Counted from the first letter of the stretch, positions 1 through 7,657 are shown. The stretch: DNA of 12,461 bases from Verrucomicrobiota bacterium (GCA_003218525.1 QHNU01000093.1:1-12461); one strand, 5' to 3'. Numbers and translations are program-made. Notes: generated from the sequence alone by a model not told the origin.

Positions 1-291
1 AATGATATTAGAGAAAAAGGCCAGCCAGATCGCCCGGCGAGAGGCACCGTAACCATAGACCTCGGTAAATACGTCCGCGAAAATGTAAGTGAGTGGAAAA
101 AGCAACTGCGCTCCACTGACGTGGGGCACTTGACCAAAAACGTGGATGAATGGGATGACGCAAATTTTCTGTCCGACGAGGTTGGAGATCAGCAAAATGA
201 CGACGAAGATATGGACGAGCAGATCGTAAAAGCGAAAACTGCTCAGACGCGCATTGCGAGCAGTGAGACGATGGATGATGGATCGGGCCAT
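1..291 (-). CDS. Queuosine precursor transporter, N-terminal part (YhhQ/DUF165 family, cut by window edge)
   Basis: The frame is open from the ATG at 289-291 to base 1, giving the first 97 residues; the rest lies outside the window. Family members are inner-membrane proteins that import queuosine precursors such as preQ0 and preQ1 for tRNA modification. Visible evidence is a first hydrophobic segment at about residues 22-40 containing LLISNLVGQK (33-42), followed by the strongly family-like stretch GAQLLFPLTYIFADVFTEVYG at about 60-80 and RRAIW at 85-89, which fits the conserved Asp/Glu-containing core of the VUT family. An in-frame TAG lies 23 codons upstream, and no other ATG or GTG lies between it and the chosen start. 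No clear Shine-Dalgarno sequence is seen. The gene is divergent from the kinase-like gene at 586. Substrate specificity (preQ0, preQ1 or queuine) cannot be told from this fragment. Confidence 0.85.
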   Translation of the reverse strand, partial: MARSIIHRLTARNARLSSFRFYDLLVHIFVVILLISNLVGQKICVIPFIHVFGQVPHVSGAQLLFPLTYIFADVFTEVYGYGASRRAIWLAFFSNII

Positions 292-585
292 GGGAAAAGC
301 GCAGAAACGTTGGCAAATTCGCCGATTTTCATCGAGGGGAATCGGAGTTACTTGGCGCTATGAGCGTGCATTCGCACATCGCTCGTGAATTCGGATTGGG
401 AACCGAGCGGCAACAGAATTGCTTCCATTGCACCTGAATCTCGAAAAAGGATTGAATACCGAACCGCAAGCTGCCGACAAAATCGCCGGCGCTAACAGCG
501 CCGGCCCGTTTACGCCCCTGCACGCGATCGCTGGTTATGCAGGCGAATTGCGGGCAAGTACCCGTCAGCCAAGTTCCCGATCCTC
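292..585. other. Divergent intergenic spacer between transporter and kinase-like gene
   Basis: This 294-bp stretch must hold the start signals for both divergent genes. I see no convincing sigma-70 promoter; TTGCAC followed after 18 bp by TTGAAT is the best plus-strand match and is weak. Two inverted repeats stand out. One is 6 bp (CCGATT/AATCGG, 322-345, 12-nt loop) and lies in the presumed leader of the transporter gene. The other is the perfect 9-bp hairpin at 485-505, listed separately. No small ORF with coding character is seen. Confidence 0.6.
485..505. repeat. Perfect 9-bp inverted repeat with 3-nt loop
   Basis: GCCGGCGCT and AGCGCCGGC flank the loop AAC, a perfectly paired, GC-rich hairpin about 80 bp upstream of the gene at 586. 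It is followed by CCGTTTACG, so it lacks a real T-tract and is not a classical rho-independent terminator on the plus strand. It could be an interspersed palindromic element or an RNA structure in the leader of the two-component genes. Confidence 0.6.
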
Positions 586-1266
586 ATGAGTTCAAAGCAA
601 ACACAGCCAGCGACGCAGCCGAGTGTGCCGTGGGAGAATTTCGTCAAGTTCCTGCGGCAATTAAGCCATGATCTGCGCAATCAGCTGAATGCGGCTGAGC
701 TACAAGGGGCTCTCATCGGTGAAATCACGACCGATCCCGAATTGAAATCTGAAGTGGCTCGGCTGCGCGAACTCGTTTCGAAGATTGGAACGACCTTGCA
801 ACGTCTCTCAACTGCGGTGTCGGAGCCGCGACCAACCCGGTTGTCTTACCCAGTCCGCGATTTTGTCTCCGATCTGCAAAAGAAAGTCGCGCAAGATTAT
901 CCGAAGGAATCACAGCATTTAACGTGGGACCCCACTACGAACGACGCCGTGCTCGATATTGATCCATCCTTATTCGACAATGCCTTCCGGCACAGCCGGA
1001 CCCCGGGGCAGATTCGCGTGAGCACAGAAATGAACGGCAACCGCTTTTCGCTTCTGGTGCACGAACCCAAAGAGACGGAAATGGAAGACCCCTCGCACTG
1101 GTCGATTCCGTTGCGTTCGATTGGGAACGGTCATTACAATCTCGGTTTGCCTCGAGCGCGCGCGATTCTCGAGGCGCACGGCGGAGATTTGACCGCCGAG
1201 TTCGACCCCGACTCGTCAACTTTAACGAGCAGAATTACGCTTCCCTGTTCTGTGAAAAAAGGCTGA
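586..1266 (+). CDS. Small soluble histidine-kinase-like protein with degenerate ATPase domain
   Basis: The protein has 226 residues. The region around FLRQLSHDLRN carries an H-box-like His28 (pattern H-D-L-R-N), then a helical DHp-like segment to about residue 80. A shortened HATPase_c-like domain follows: an N-box relic DNAFRHS (131-137) preceded directly by LDIDPSL, and a C-terminal NLGLPRARAILEAHGGDL (185-202) that matches the last G-box and following helix of ordinary kinases. The usual D-x-G-x-G box between them is missing; the corresponding region reads VHEPKE followed by an acidic linker. There is no transmembrane segment, PAS, GAF or other sensor domain, so it should be cytosolic. The response regulator gene starts 11 bp after its stop, which implies co-transcription and partnership. 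It may be a weak kinase, a phosphatase, or a DHp-type phosphotransfer adaptor; the sequence does not settle which. The Shine-Dalgarno signal is weak. Confidence 0.75.
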   Translation: MSSKQTQPATQPSVPWENFVKFLRQLSHDLRNQLNAAELQGALIGEITTDPELKSEVARLRELVSKIGTTLQRLSTAVSEPRPTRLSYPVRDFVSDLQKKVAQDYPKESQHLTWDPTTNDAVLDIDPSLFDNAFRHSRTPGQIRVSTEMNGNRFSLLVHEPKETEMEDPSHWSIPLRSIGNGHYNLGLPRARAILEAHGGDLTAEFDPDSSTLTSRITLPCSVKKG

Positions 1267-1277
1267 AAATTCGAGCG

Positions 1278-2684
1278 ATGGTTATGAAAACCACGACTGA
1301 ACCGCATCGCATTCTCGTGATCGACGACGAGCGTCCGATTTTGATGACGCTGGATGCGTTGTTAACCCGACGCGGATACCGGACCGAGACGGCGGCAACT
1401 TCTGCGCTCGGATTGCGCGCAATGCGAACGAAACCAGCCGAGCTGGTCCTGCTCGATTTGCAATTGCCGGATGCGGATGGGTTGGAAACGCTCGATCAGC
1501 TAAAAAAAGAATTTCCTGAAGTGCAGGTCATCATTTTGACCGCTCATGATTCATTGAACAACGCCATTGAATCGATCAAGCGCGGAGCCTTTCATTTCAT
1601 CAGCAAGCCCTATTCGCCGGAGGAATTGCTAAGCCTGGCTGAGCAAGCGCTCGAAAAACAATCGCTCCTGCGCGAGACGCAGGAGCTTCGACAAAGAACC
1701 GAAGCCCTGGAGAAACGGCTCGAAATCGCCGAAACGCGACTTGCGCCTGTGTTTCAGAGCAAAGCCATGCAGCAAATGGACGAGTTGATCACAGCCATGG
1801 CTCCCTCGGACGCAAACGTGTTGATCACCGGCGAGAGCGGAGTGGGCAAGGAAATCGTAGCCAATGTGATTCACTCGCGCAGCCGCCGCGCAGTCAAACC
1901 GCTGGTAAAGCTGAACTGCGCGGCTTTTCCGCAAACCATGATCGAGTCGGAGCTATTTGGTTACGTCAAGGGCGCGTTTACGGGAGCGATGAATGATTTT
2001 CGTGGAATGATCGCGGAAGCGAGCGGCGGTACTCTATTCCTAGATGAAATTTCGGAGATGCCGACCGAATTGCAGACGCGCTTCCTGCGGGTTCTGCAGG
2101 AACGGGAGTACCGGCCACTTGGCAGCACCCGAATGTTGAAGGCGGATTTTCGAGTAATTACTGCGACCAATCGGCCGATCGCTCAGGCGTTATCAGAGAA
2201 CCGATTGCGTTCTGACCTCTATTACCGAATCAACACCTTTCAAATCGAGGTGCCACCGTTGCGTGAGCGAAAGGAAGATATTCCACCGCTGGTCTCGACA
2301 TTCGTCCAGCGTTTCGCCGCCCAGCTCGGGAAACCGGAACCGACGATCGCGCCCGAAGTCTACCAGAAACTGCTCGACTATTCGTGGCCGGGGAATGTGC
2401 GCGAGCTGCAGAACGCGATTGAGTACGCTGTTGTTCTCGCGCGCCAGGACGCAATTACAGTCAAGGAATTACCGGCGGAAATTCAGCTACCACCGGCGTT
2501 ACAGGCGAATCCCTCGTCGGCCAACCGCCGCAACGGAGTGGCCAGCCTCGAGGACGTTGAGCGCGAAACGATTCTGCAAGCGCTGGCCCAAACGCATGGT
2601 AACAAAAAGAAGGCGGCACAACTGCTCGGGATCCAGCGACCAACGCTTTACAATAAGATGAAGCGTTACGCGATCGAGATCTAG
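1278..2684 (+). CDS. NtrC-family sigma-54-dependent response regulator
   Basis: The 468-residue protein has the full NtrC layout. The receiver domain (about 11-125) has acidic residues D16/D17, phosphoacceptor D60, T88 and K110. A charged coiled-coil-like linker spans about 125-157. The AAA+ domain has Walker A GESGVGKE (185-192), the sigma-54-contacting GAFTGA loop (232-237), Walker B TLFLDE (252-257), and the RERKEDIPPLV and YSWPGNVRELQNAIEYA segments. A Fis-type helix-turn-helix closes the protein (about 430-468, with NKKKAAQLLGIQRPTLYNKM). All motifs for phosphorylation, ATP hydrolysis, sigma-54 contact and DNA binding look intact. The start at 1278 is 11 bp after the kinase-like gene; a second ATG two codons later is equally possible. 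It probably activates sigma-54 promoters when phosphorylated. Its place upstream of glnD suggests nitrogen control, but linker and HTH alone do not separate NtrC from other family members. Confidence 0.93.
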   Translation: MVMKTTTEPHRILVIDDERPILMTLDALLTRRGYRTETAATSALGLRAMRTKPAELVLLDLQLPDADGLETLDQLKKEFPEVQVIILTAHDSLNNAIESIKRGAFHFISKPYSPEELLSLAEQALEKQSLLRETQELRQRTEALEKRLEIAETRLAPVFQSKAMQQMDELITAMAPSDANVLITGESGVGKEIVANVIHSRSRRAVKPLVKLNCAAFPQTMIESELFGYVKGAFTGAMNDFRGMIAEASGGTLFLDEISEMPTELQTRFLRVLQEREYRPLGSTRMLKADFRVITATNRPIAQALSENRLRSDLYYRINTFQIEVPPLRERKEDIPPLVSTFVQRFAAQLGKPEPTIAPEVYQKLLDYSWPGNVRELQNAIEYAVVLARQDAITVKELPAEIQLPPALQANPSSANRRNGVASLEDVERETILQALAQTHGNKKKAAQLLGIQRPTLYNKMKRYAIEI

Positions 2685-2816
2685 CCGACTGGCACGGCGA
2701 CTGAGCGCCGCGCGGCTACAAAGATGAGCGAACTCTATAGCGTTGTAGTCGCCTCGCTCTGTCGAGGCGCGCCGAGCCGACTAGCGGCGAACTCGGGCCG
2801 CGGGTAAGTTATCGCG
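2685..2816 (+). promoter_or_regulatory. Spacer upstream of glnD with two overlapping potential hairpins
   Basis: The 132-bp gap contains two inverted repeats. Stem A pairs GCGGCTACAA (2712-2721) with TTGTAGTCGC (2743-2752), ten pairs including one G-U, around a 21-nt loop. Stem B pairs CGCCTCG (2750-2756) with CGAGGCG (2763-2769) around the loop CTCTGT. The arms share bases 2750-2752, so full forms of A and B exclude each other. Neither is followed by a T-tract. It may be a leader structure for glnD, a processing site, or a copy of a dispersed palindromic repeat. No good sigma-70 promoter is visible. Confidence 0.5.
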
Positions 2817-5564
2817 ATGCCGCAGCACCTCGAAAAAGTCCTGGCCCACGCCGAACGCCAACTGGCTTCCGCCGACGCGCAGCGGCCGACGGACGTTCTG
2901 CCGGTCTACCGCAAGTTTCTAAAAATTGAAGAGCACCGCCTTCGCCTGCGTCAACAAGCGGGGGACGGCGGAAGGGAAGTTTGCGCCCGCCGAGTCGATC
3001 TGGTGGACGTGCTTCTCCGCCGTGTCTTTTCCACCATTTGCCAGATCGTTGGCAATGGAAATGGCCACTGCCCGATCGCGCTGCTGGCCCTCGGCGGTTA
3101 CGGTCGAGGCGAACTAAATCCGTTTAGCGACGTGGACGTCATGTTTCTCCACCGGGAGAAAGGACGCGGCGTTTCGGCGGCGACCAGTCAAGTCATCGAG
3201 CAGGTTTTGTATTTTCTTTGGGACATTGGATTTAAAGTTGGCCACTCGACCCGAACGATTAAAGAAGCCATCGCGGCCGCCAATGCCGACATGGTGACAA
3301 AGACGGCGATGTTGGAATCGCGCCTGGTCGGTGGTAATCGCGAACTTGCGCACACGTTTCGCGAGCAATTCCGGGCCAAGTGTGTCGATGGTCACGAGCG
3401 CGAGTACATCGCGATGCGGATGCGTGATCAACAAGTCCGCCATGCCAAGTTCGGCAATAGCGTTTATTTGCAAGAGCCGAATCTGAAGAATGGTTGCGGC
3501 GGATTGCGGGACTACCAGAACCTGCTTTGGATGACGTTTTTCAAAGAAGGCAGTTTAACTACGACCCATCTTGTCGGAAAAGATTGGTTAAGCGATCCGG
3601 ATCGCCGACGGATCGAAGCAGCTTACGATTTTTTACTGCGGGTTCGAACCGAGCTGCATTACTTGAACGAGCGCGCGACGGACACCCTGCACTTGAACAT
3701 GCAGGAAACAATCGCGCAGCGGCTGCGATATCCAGAAGAACGCGGCTTGCTCCGAAGCGAGGCGTTGATGAAAGACATTTACGCTCACACCCGAAATATT
3801 TTTCGCGTGACGGAGCGAATCACCGCGCAATTCGCGAGCGGTTATTCTTCCGCAAAAACGCTGTCGCTCTTTTTCTTTCTCCCGCGAGCGCGACGAGCCC
3901 CCGAACGCGTAGCTTCCTTTCTCGTTCAGGATGGCCAAATCGATCTCAGCCGCCGCGATGTCTTCAGGAAGAATCCGACCGAGATGATGCGGATGATCGA
4001 GGTTGCCCAAGCTCGTCATCTCGAACCGACACCAGAGCTGGCCGATCTTTTCACTCGCGAGATCGGTCTCGTCGGACATCCCTTTCGTTATGCCCGGGAG
4101 CCGAGGGAGATTTTTCGCCAAATCCTATCGCGCAAAGGCGAAGTCGGCCGTGCCTTGCGGCTGATGCATCGCCTTGATTTTCTCGGTCAATATATTCCCG
4201 AGTTTGGACAGCTGACCTGCCTGGTTCAGCATGAATTCTTTCATCGCTACACCGCGGACGAGCACACCCTGGTTTGCATCGACAAACTGGACGCGCTCGC
4301 CAGCACAACCAATCCGAAGCTGATCGAATATCGGAAACTATTCGAACAAGTGTCCGATCCGTTCGTGCTCTATCTGGCCCTTTTGCTGCACGATACCGGC
4401 AAAGCGGTCGGCGCCCGGCCGCATTCGGAGGCGAGCGCCGTATTCGCTCAGCGAGTGGCGCGGCGACTCCAACTTACTCCAACCGAGCGCAAAATGTTGA
4501 TCCTGCTGGTGGATCATCATGTCACTCTGTCAAATGTTGCGCAGCGTCGAAACATTGATGATCCGGCAACAATCAGCGAATTCGCCGCGGTGGTGAAGGA
4601 CCAGCTGAACCTTGATGCCCTCATGTTACTGACCTTGGCCGATGGCCAAGGCACGAGCGACCAAGGCTGGTCGGATTGGAAGGAGACGTTGGTTTGGCAA
4701 CTCTATCACGCCACGACACAATATTTAGCGGACCGGCAGGCCTTCTACGAGCGGGCCAAGACCGCGCGGGAAGCGCGCGAGACGGCGGTGCAAAAGCAAC
4801 TCGGGCCCGATTACGAGGAAGAGATCGAGGCACACTTTGAATTCATGCCGGATCATTACTTCCGGGCCTTTGAGGTTCCGGAAATCGTCGCGCACGTGGA
4901 ACTATTCCGCCGCTTTTATGACGCTTGTTGTTTCGGACCGACCCCGCTGGCGCCGGTCATGAGGTGGGAACCGTTTCCAGACCAGGGACACACGACGCTG
5001 ACCCTCTGTTCCTGGGACCGTCAACAACTTCTCTTCCAAATCGCGGGATCGATCTCGCTCGTTCCGCTCAACATTTTAGGTGCCGATATTTATACGCGCG
5101 GTGACAACGTGGCATTGGACGTATTTCGAGTAAGCGATTTACGTGGTCGCGCCGTAACTAATCCGGGCGATATGGCGTTAGTGGAGGCAACGCTCGAAAA
5201 AGCCTTGGAGACTGAAGCGTTCGATTTGAGCGGGTCGCTCGAGCAGGCACGGGAAAAAGGGCGGCGACGGGTCGTAGGCGATCTTGCGTTTCCCTCTCAG
5301 GTCAGCATTGATAATCACGCTGATCCACACTTCACTTTAATTGAAATCCAAACTCCGGATCGGATTGGATTGCTGCACGATTTGTTGCAATGTTTTAGCC
5401 GCAACGAAATCGATATCGCACTCTCTCGCATCAGCACGGAAAGCGGCGCGGCCATTGACACCTTCTACGTGACTGATCGGCGGACTCGCGGCAAAATCAC
5501 CAACGCCCAGCGGATTGATGCGCTCCAGACCGAGTTACATCAGGCGGGCTTGCCGCGGGCCTAA
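2817..5564 (+). CDS. glnD: Bifunctional PII uridylyltransferase / uridylyl-removing enzyme GlnD
   Basis: The 915-residue protein is close to the usual ~860-900 length and shows every GlnD domain in order. The nucleotidyltransferase core has GGYGRGELNPFSDVD (93-107) with metal-binding D105 and D107. The GlnD-specific KNGCGGLRD (224-232) follows. The HD phosphohydrolase domain has LLLHDTGK with H525/D526 and the later VDHH. Two C-terminal ACT domains begin near H725 (HTTLTLCSWDRQ) and H838 (HFTLIEIQTPDRIGLL). In the known family, GlnD uridylylates PII proteins when glutamine is low and removes UMP when glutamine is high, sensed through the ACT domains. All catalytic motifs look intact. The start is an ATG without a strong Shine-Dalgarno, 132 bp after the response regulator gene. 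No PII (glnB/glnK) or glutamine synthetase gene is in the window. Confidence 0.95.
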   Translation: MPQHLEKVLAHAERQLASADAQRPTDVLPVYRKFLKIEEHRLRLRQQAGDGGREVCARRVDLVDVLLRRVFSTICQIVGNGNGHCPIALLALGGYGRGELNPFSDVDVMFLHREKGRGVSAATSQVIEQVLYFLWDIGFKVGHSTRTIKEAIAAANADMVTKTAMLESRLVGGNRELAHTFREQFRAKCVDGHEREYIAMRMRDQQVRHAKFGNSVYLQEPNLKNGCGGLRDYQNLLWMTFFKEGSLTTTHLVGKDWLSDPDRRRIEAAYDFLLRVRTELHYLNERATDTLHLNMQETIAQRLRYPEERGLLRSEALMKDIYAHTRNIFRVTERITAQFASGYSSAKTLSLFFFLPRARRAPERVASFLVQDGQIDLSRRDVFRKNPTEMMRMIEVAQARHLEPTPELADLFTREIGLVGHPFRYAREPREIFRQILSRKGEVGRALRLMHRLDFLGQYIPEFGQLTCLVQHEFFHRYTADEHTLVCIDKLDALASTTNPKLIEYRKLFEQVSDPFVLYLALLLHDTGKAVGARPHSEASAVFAQRVARRLQLTPTERKMLILLVDHHVTLSNVAQRRNIDDPATISEFAAVVKDQLNLDALMLLTLADGQGTSDQGWSDWKETLVWQLYHATTQYLADRQAFYERAKTAREARETAVQKQLGPDYEEEIEAHFEFMPDHYFRAFEVPEIVAHVELFRRFYDACCFGPTPLAPVMRWEPFPDQGHTTLTLCSWDRQQLLFQIAGSISLVPLNILGADIYTRGDNVALDVFRVSDLRGRAVTNPGDMALVEATLEKALETEAFDLSGSLEQAREKGRRRVVGDLAFPSQVSIDNHADPHFTLIEIQTPDRIGLLHDLLQCFSRNEIDIALSRISTESGAAIDTFYVTDRRTRGKITNAQRIDALQTELHQAGLPRA

Positions 5565-5609
5565 CGATCGACTAGCGCCCAGGGCAGTTCAGTCTAGAGT
5601 GCGGGCTTC

Positions 5610-6362
5610 ATGAACGTGCTCATTCTCGCGGCGGGTTACGCGACGCGGCTTTATCCGCTGACGCTAAATAAAGCCAAGCCACTCCTCGAAATCGCGGGCC
5701 GGCCGATGATCGCATGGGTCGTGGATAATCTGCGCGGAATCGAGGGAATGGAGACCGTTTACATCGTGACGAACGCGAAGTTCGCCAGCGATTTCGAGAA
5801 GTGGGCGAAGGAATATCAAGACCAGGACCCCGAGTTTCATTTCAAGATTATCAACGACGGATCGACCAGCGATGAGGACAAGCTCGGAGCCATCGGTGAT
5901 ATCAATCTTGTCCTGACACGAGAGCAATTAACCGACAAAGATCTGCTCGTTGTTGCCGGAGATAACTTGTTCAGTGATTCCTTGTCCGGCTTTGTAGAAC
6001 AAGCGCGCGAATGCGAGGCTGCGGTCGCCGTTTACGATGTCGGCAAGTTGGAAGAGGTTCGGAAGTACAGCAATGTTCAGGTCGATTCAAAAGGTGTAAT
6101 CACGCATTTTGAAGAGAAGCCGCAAAAACCCACTAACACGCTCACGGCGATCGCTCTCTACTATTTCGCCGCTCCCATTCTTTCTCTTTTCACCACTTAT
6201 ATTGCCGCCGGCAACAATCCTGATCAGCCCGGGCGTTTCATTCAGTGGCTTTACACTCGCAAACCGGTGAAGACCGTGCTCGTCAGAGGTAAATGGTTCG
6301 ATGTCGGCAGCAAAGAAACGTTGGAGGAGGCAAATCGAGTGTTTGCCCTTTACCGCAAGTAG
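5610..6362 (+). CDS. Sugar-phosphate nucleotidyltransferase (RmlA-like NTP_transferase)
   Basis: This 250-residue cytosolic enzyme belongs to the NTP_transferase family, which joins a sugar 1-phosphate and an NTP to give an NDP-sugar and pyrophosphate. The N-terminal signature is clear: LILAAGYATRLYPLT (4-18) with the catalytic-type Arg13, followed by KPLL (23-26). VVAGDNLF includes the metal-binding-type D118, EEKPQKP follows near residue 170, and WFDVG (229-233) is the second acidic site typical of RmlA-like proteins. It is short, with no left-handed beta-helix acyltransferase domain, so it is not a GlmU-type fusion. The substrate could be glucose, mannose or another sugar and cannot be fixed from motifs. 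It starts 45 bp after glnD and may be co-transcribed with it. It ends 3 bp from the stop of the convergent DUF5069 gene. Confidence 0.88.
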   Translation: MNVLILAAGYATRLYPLTLNKAKPLLEIAGRPMIAWVVDNLRGIEGMETVYIVTNAKFASDFEKWAKEYQDQDPEFHFKIINDGSTSDEDKLGAIGDINLVLTREQLTDKDLLVVAGDNLFSDSLSGFVEQARECEAAVAVYDVGKLEEVRKYSNVQVDSKGVITHFEEKPQKPTNTLTAIALYYFAAPILSLFTTYIAAGNNPDQPGRFIQWLYTRKPVKTVLVRGKWFDVGSKETLEEANRVFALYRK

Positions 6363-6365
6363 CGG

Positions 6366-6785
6366 CTAAGGCAGCCGGCCTTCTTCGAATTCGATTAGAT
6401 CAAAGTAAGTCTTGATATCTTTGCGGTCCACGCCCCTTGCTTCTTTGAGGAAGTGATCGAACCGGGCGCGTTTGACCGCGGTGTCAGGATAGCGCGAAAT
6501 CATTTCCTGATTCCAATGTTCGATTGCGTCGGCCGAATTTTTCGCGCAGTTCTGCTCCACCCAGCGGAGAACTTCTTCGTCATCATCGAAACGATTAGCG
6601 ATCTCCTCGAGTTCGTCGCCATCGAGTTTCAAAAAAGCGAGCAAATGCTTGTCGAAGCCAACGGTTTTGTAGTTGTAGCCGTTAAGGAGTCCCTTCCGAT
6701 GCAGGCGCGCCTTGTCGATTAAGCGCGGAAGATGGACGTAGCCCCCAAGTTTCTCGTAAGGACTGCGCGGTCGCAGCTTCTGCAT
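6366..6785 (-). CDS. DUF5069 family protein
   Basis: The 139-residue protein has features I associate with the DUF5069 family, which is frequent in Verrucomicrobiota and Planctomycetota: an N-terminal RSPYEKLGGYVHLPRLIDKAR (about 7-27), a central acidic segment, and a C-terminal FDLIEFEEGR. It has no signal peptide, membrane segment, metal-binding cysteines or recognisable catalytic motif. The mix of basic and acidic residues suggests a small soluble cytosolic protein. Function is unknown. The ATG lies 8 bp after the stop of the zinc-ribbon bactofilin gene, so it is probably the last gene of the bactofilin operon. Its stop is 3 bp from that of the convergent nucleotidyltransferase gene, with no strong terminator between. 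Confidence 0.82.
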   Translation of the reverse strand: MQKLRPRSPYEKLGGYVHLPRLIDKARLHRKGLLNGYNYKTVGFDKHLLAFLKLDGDELEEIANRFDDDEEVLRWVEQNCAKNSADAIEHWNQEMISRYPDTAVKRARFDHFLKEARGVDRKDIKTYFDLIEFEEGRLP

Positions 6786-6793
6786 TAAACTAC

Positions 6794-7657
6794 TTAGCTG
6801 GCCGGAAGCGGCTGAGCAACACCGATTGGAGCGTCGGATTTCGTCGTAGTTTGCGGAGCACTGCCCGTCGCCGCCGAAAGCAATTCCGCCTGCTGCAAAT
6901 CGGCGCCACCAATCACCAGATGACCAGAAAAGACGCCTCCCTTTTCTACGTTAAGCGCTTTGGCGCGGACCGGGCCCTCGAGCGAACCATGTTTGCGGAT
7001 CGTCACCATTCCGTCGGCTACAATTTCCCCCCACATCTTGCCCCGAATCTCAAGGTTACCGACATTCAGCCGGCGAAAGAACTGCACGTGGGCGCGGCGC
7101 TCGATGACGGCGTTGCCAGCCACGATGCGCCCGGGAATTTTGCCACTGACGTCGATCTTGACCAGTTCATCGCACTCCAAATTCCCGCGGACGCGTCCTT
7201 CGACCAAAGCGCAGCGACAGCGAACGTTACTGCTGCTCAAATCGCCCTTCGCCGTAATATGCACTTCACCGTGCGTGCGGATCGAACGACTGAAGCTCGT
7301 GTTTACCTTGTAATCACGCAGGTCAATATGCGCACTGCAGGAGGGACAGATCGTTGAGCTGGCCGCGCCGCTCACCTCCTGTTTGCGCTTGCACTCAAAA
7401 CAGACGACGACGGTATTGCGGTTCCCTTTCCAGAAATTGTCGAAACGCCGCCGCCATGATGGAGCCGCCTCCGGGGCCGCGCTTGGTTCGGGACGAGCCC
7501 GCTGGACGACGATCGGCCGCGGACGAGGTGCAGACGGGGAAAAATGCGCCCCGCACTGACGACACATTGTCGTCTTGGCGGCGGCATAGTCCCGCTGCTT
7601 AAAGCCGCAATGTGGACATTCCACAGCGACCTTCTCGGGCGACGACGACTTTGCCAC
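6794..7657 (-). CDS. Bactofilin with two N-terminal zinc ribbons
   Basis: The 287-residue protein starts at a GTG (7655-7657). Two CxxC pairs near the N-terminus, C14-PH-C17 with C32-RQ-C35 and C86-FE-C89 with C104-PS-C107, look like two zinc ribbons, separated by a Pro/Ala/Arg-rich linker (about 41-70). From about residue 119 to 260 the sequence has the short beta-strand-turn repeats of bactofilins, with glycine at regular intervals (for example VEGRVRGNLECDEL, MWGEIVADGMVTI, GSLEGPVRAKALNVEKG). A low-complexity Ala/Thr/Pro tail follows. Bactofilins polymerise without nucleotide into filaments that guide cell shape, envelope growth or protein placement. The zinc ribbons may recruit a partner or bind nucleic acid; this is inference. 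It lies 25 bp after the plain bactofilin gene, suggesting the two co-assemble. Extra cysteines at the start of the fold (NVRCRCALVEG) are unusual. Confidence 0.85.
   Translation of the reverse strand: MAKSSSPEKVAVECPHCGFKQRDYAAAKTTMCRQCGAHFSPSAPRPRPIVVQRARPEPSAAPEAAPSWRRRFDNFWKGNRNTVVVCFECKRKQEVSGAASSTICPSCSAHIDLRDYKVNTSFSRSIRTHGEVHITAKGDLSSSNVRCRCALVEGRVRGNLECDELVKIDVSGKIPGRIVAGNAVIERRAHVQFFRRLNVGNLEIRGKMWGEIVADGMVTIRKHGSLEGPVRAKALNVEKGGVFSGHLVIGGADLQQAELLSAATGSAPQTTTKSDAPIGVAQPLPAS

Noticed and set aside
322..345. Hairpin in the leader of the queuosine precursor transporter, considered as a preQ1 riboswitch
   Set aside because: The stem is 6 bp with a 12-nt loop, but the A-rich tail needed for the preQ1-I pseudoknot is absent downstream, and no class II or III layout is seen.
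2690..2706. TGGCAC at 2690 resembling a sigma-54 -24 element upstream of glnD
   Set aside because: The matching -12 position reads CTGAG instead of TTGCA/T and lacks the essential GC, so a sigma-54 promoter is not supported.
3494..4177. A 227-codon plus-strand open frame inside glnD
   Set aside because: It overlaps intact GlnD coding sequence in another frame, is very Arg/Ser rich and has no recognisable motif.
6353..6382. Short stems at the convergent stop codons (CCGC/GCGG and AAGGC/GCCTT) as a bidirectional terminator
   Set aside because: Stems are only 4-5 bp and neither strand has a T-tract after them.
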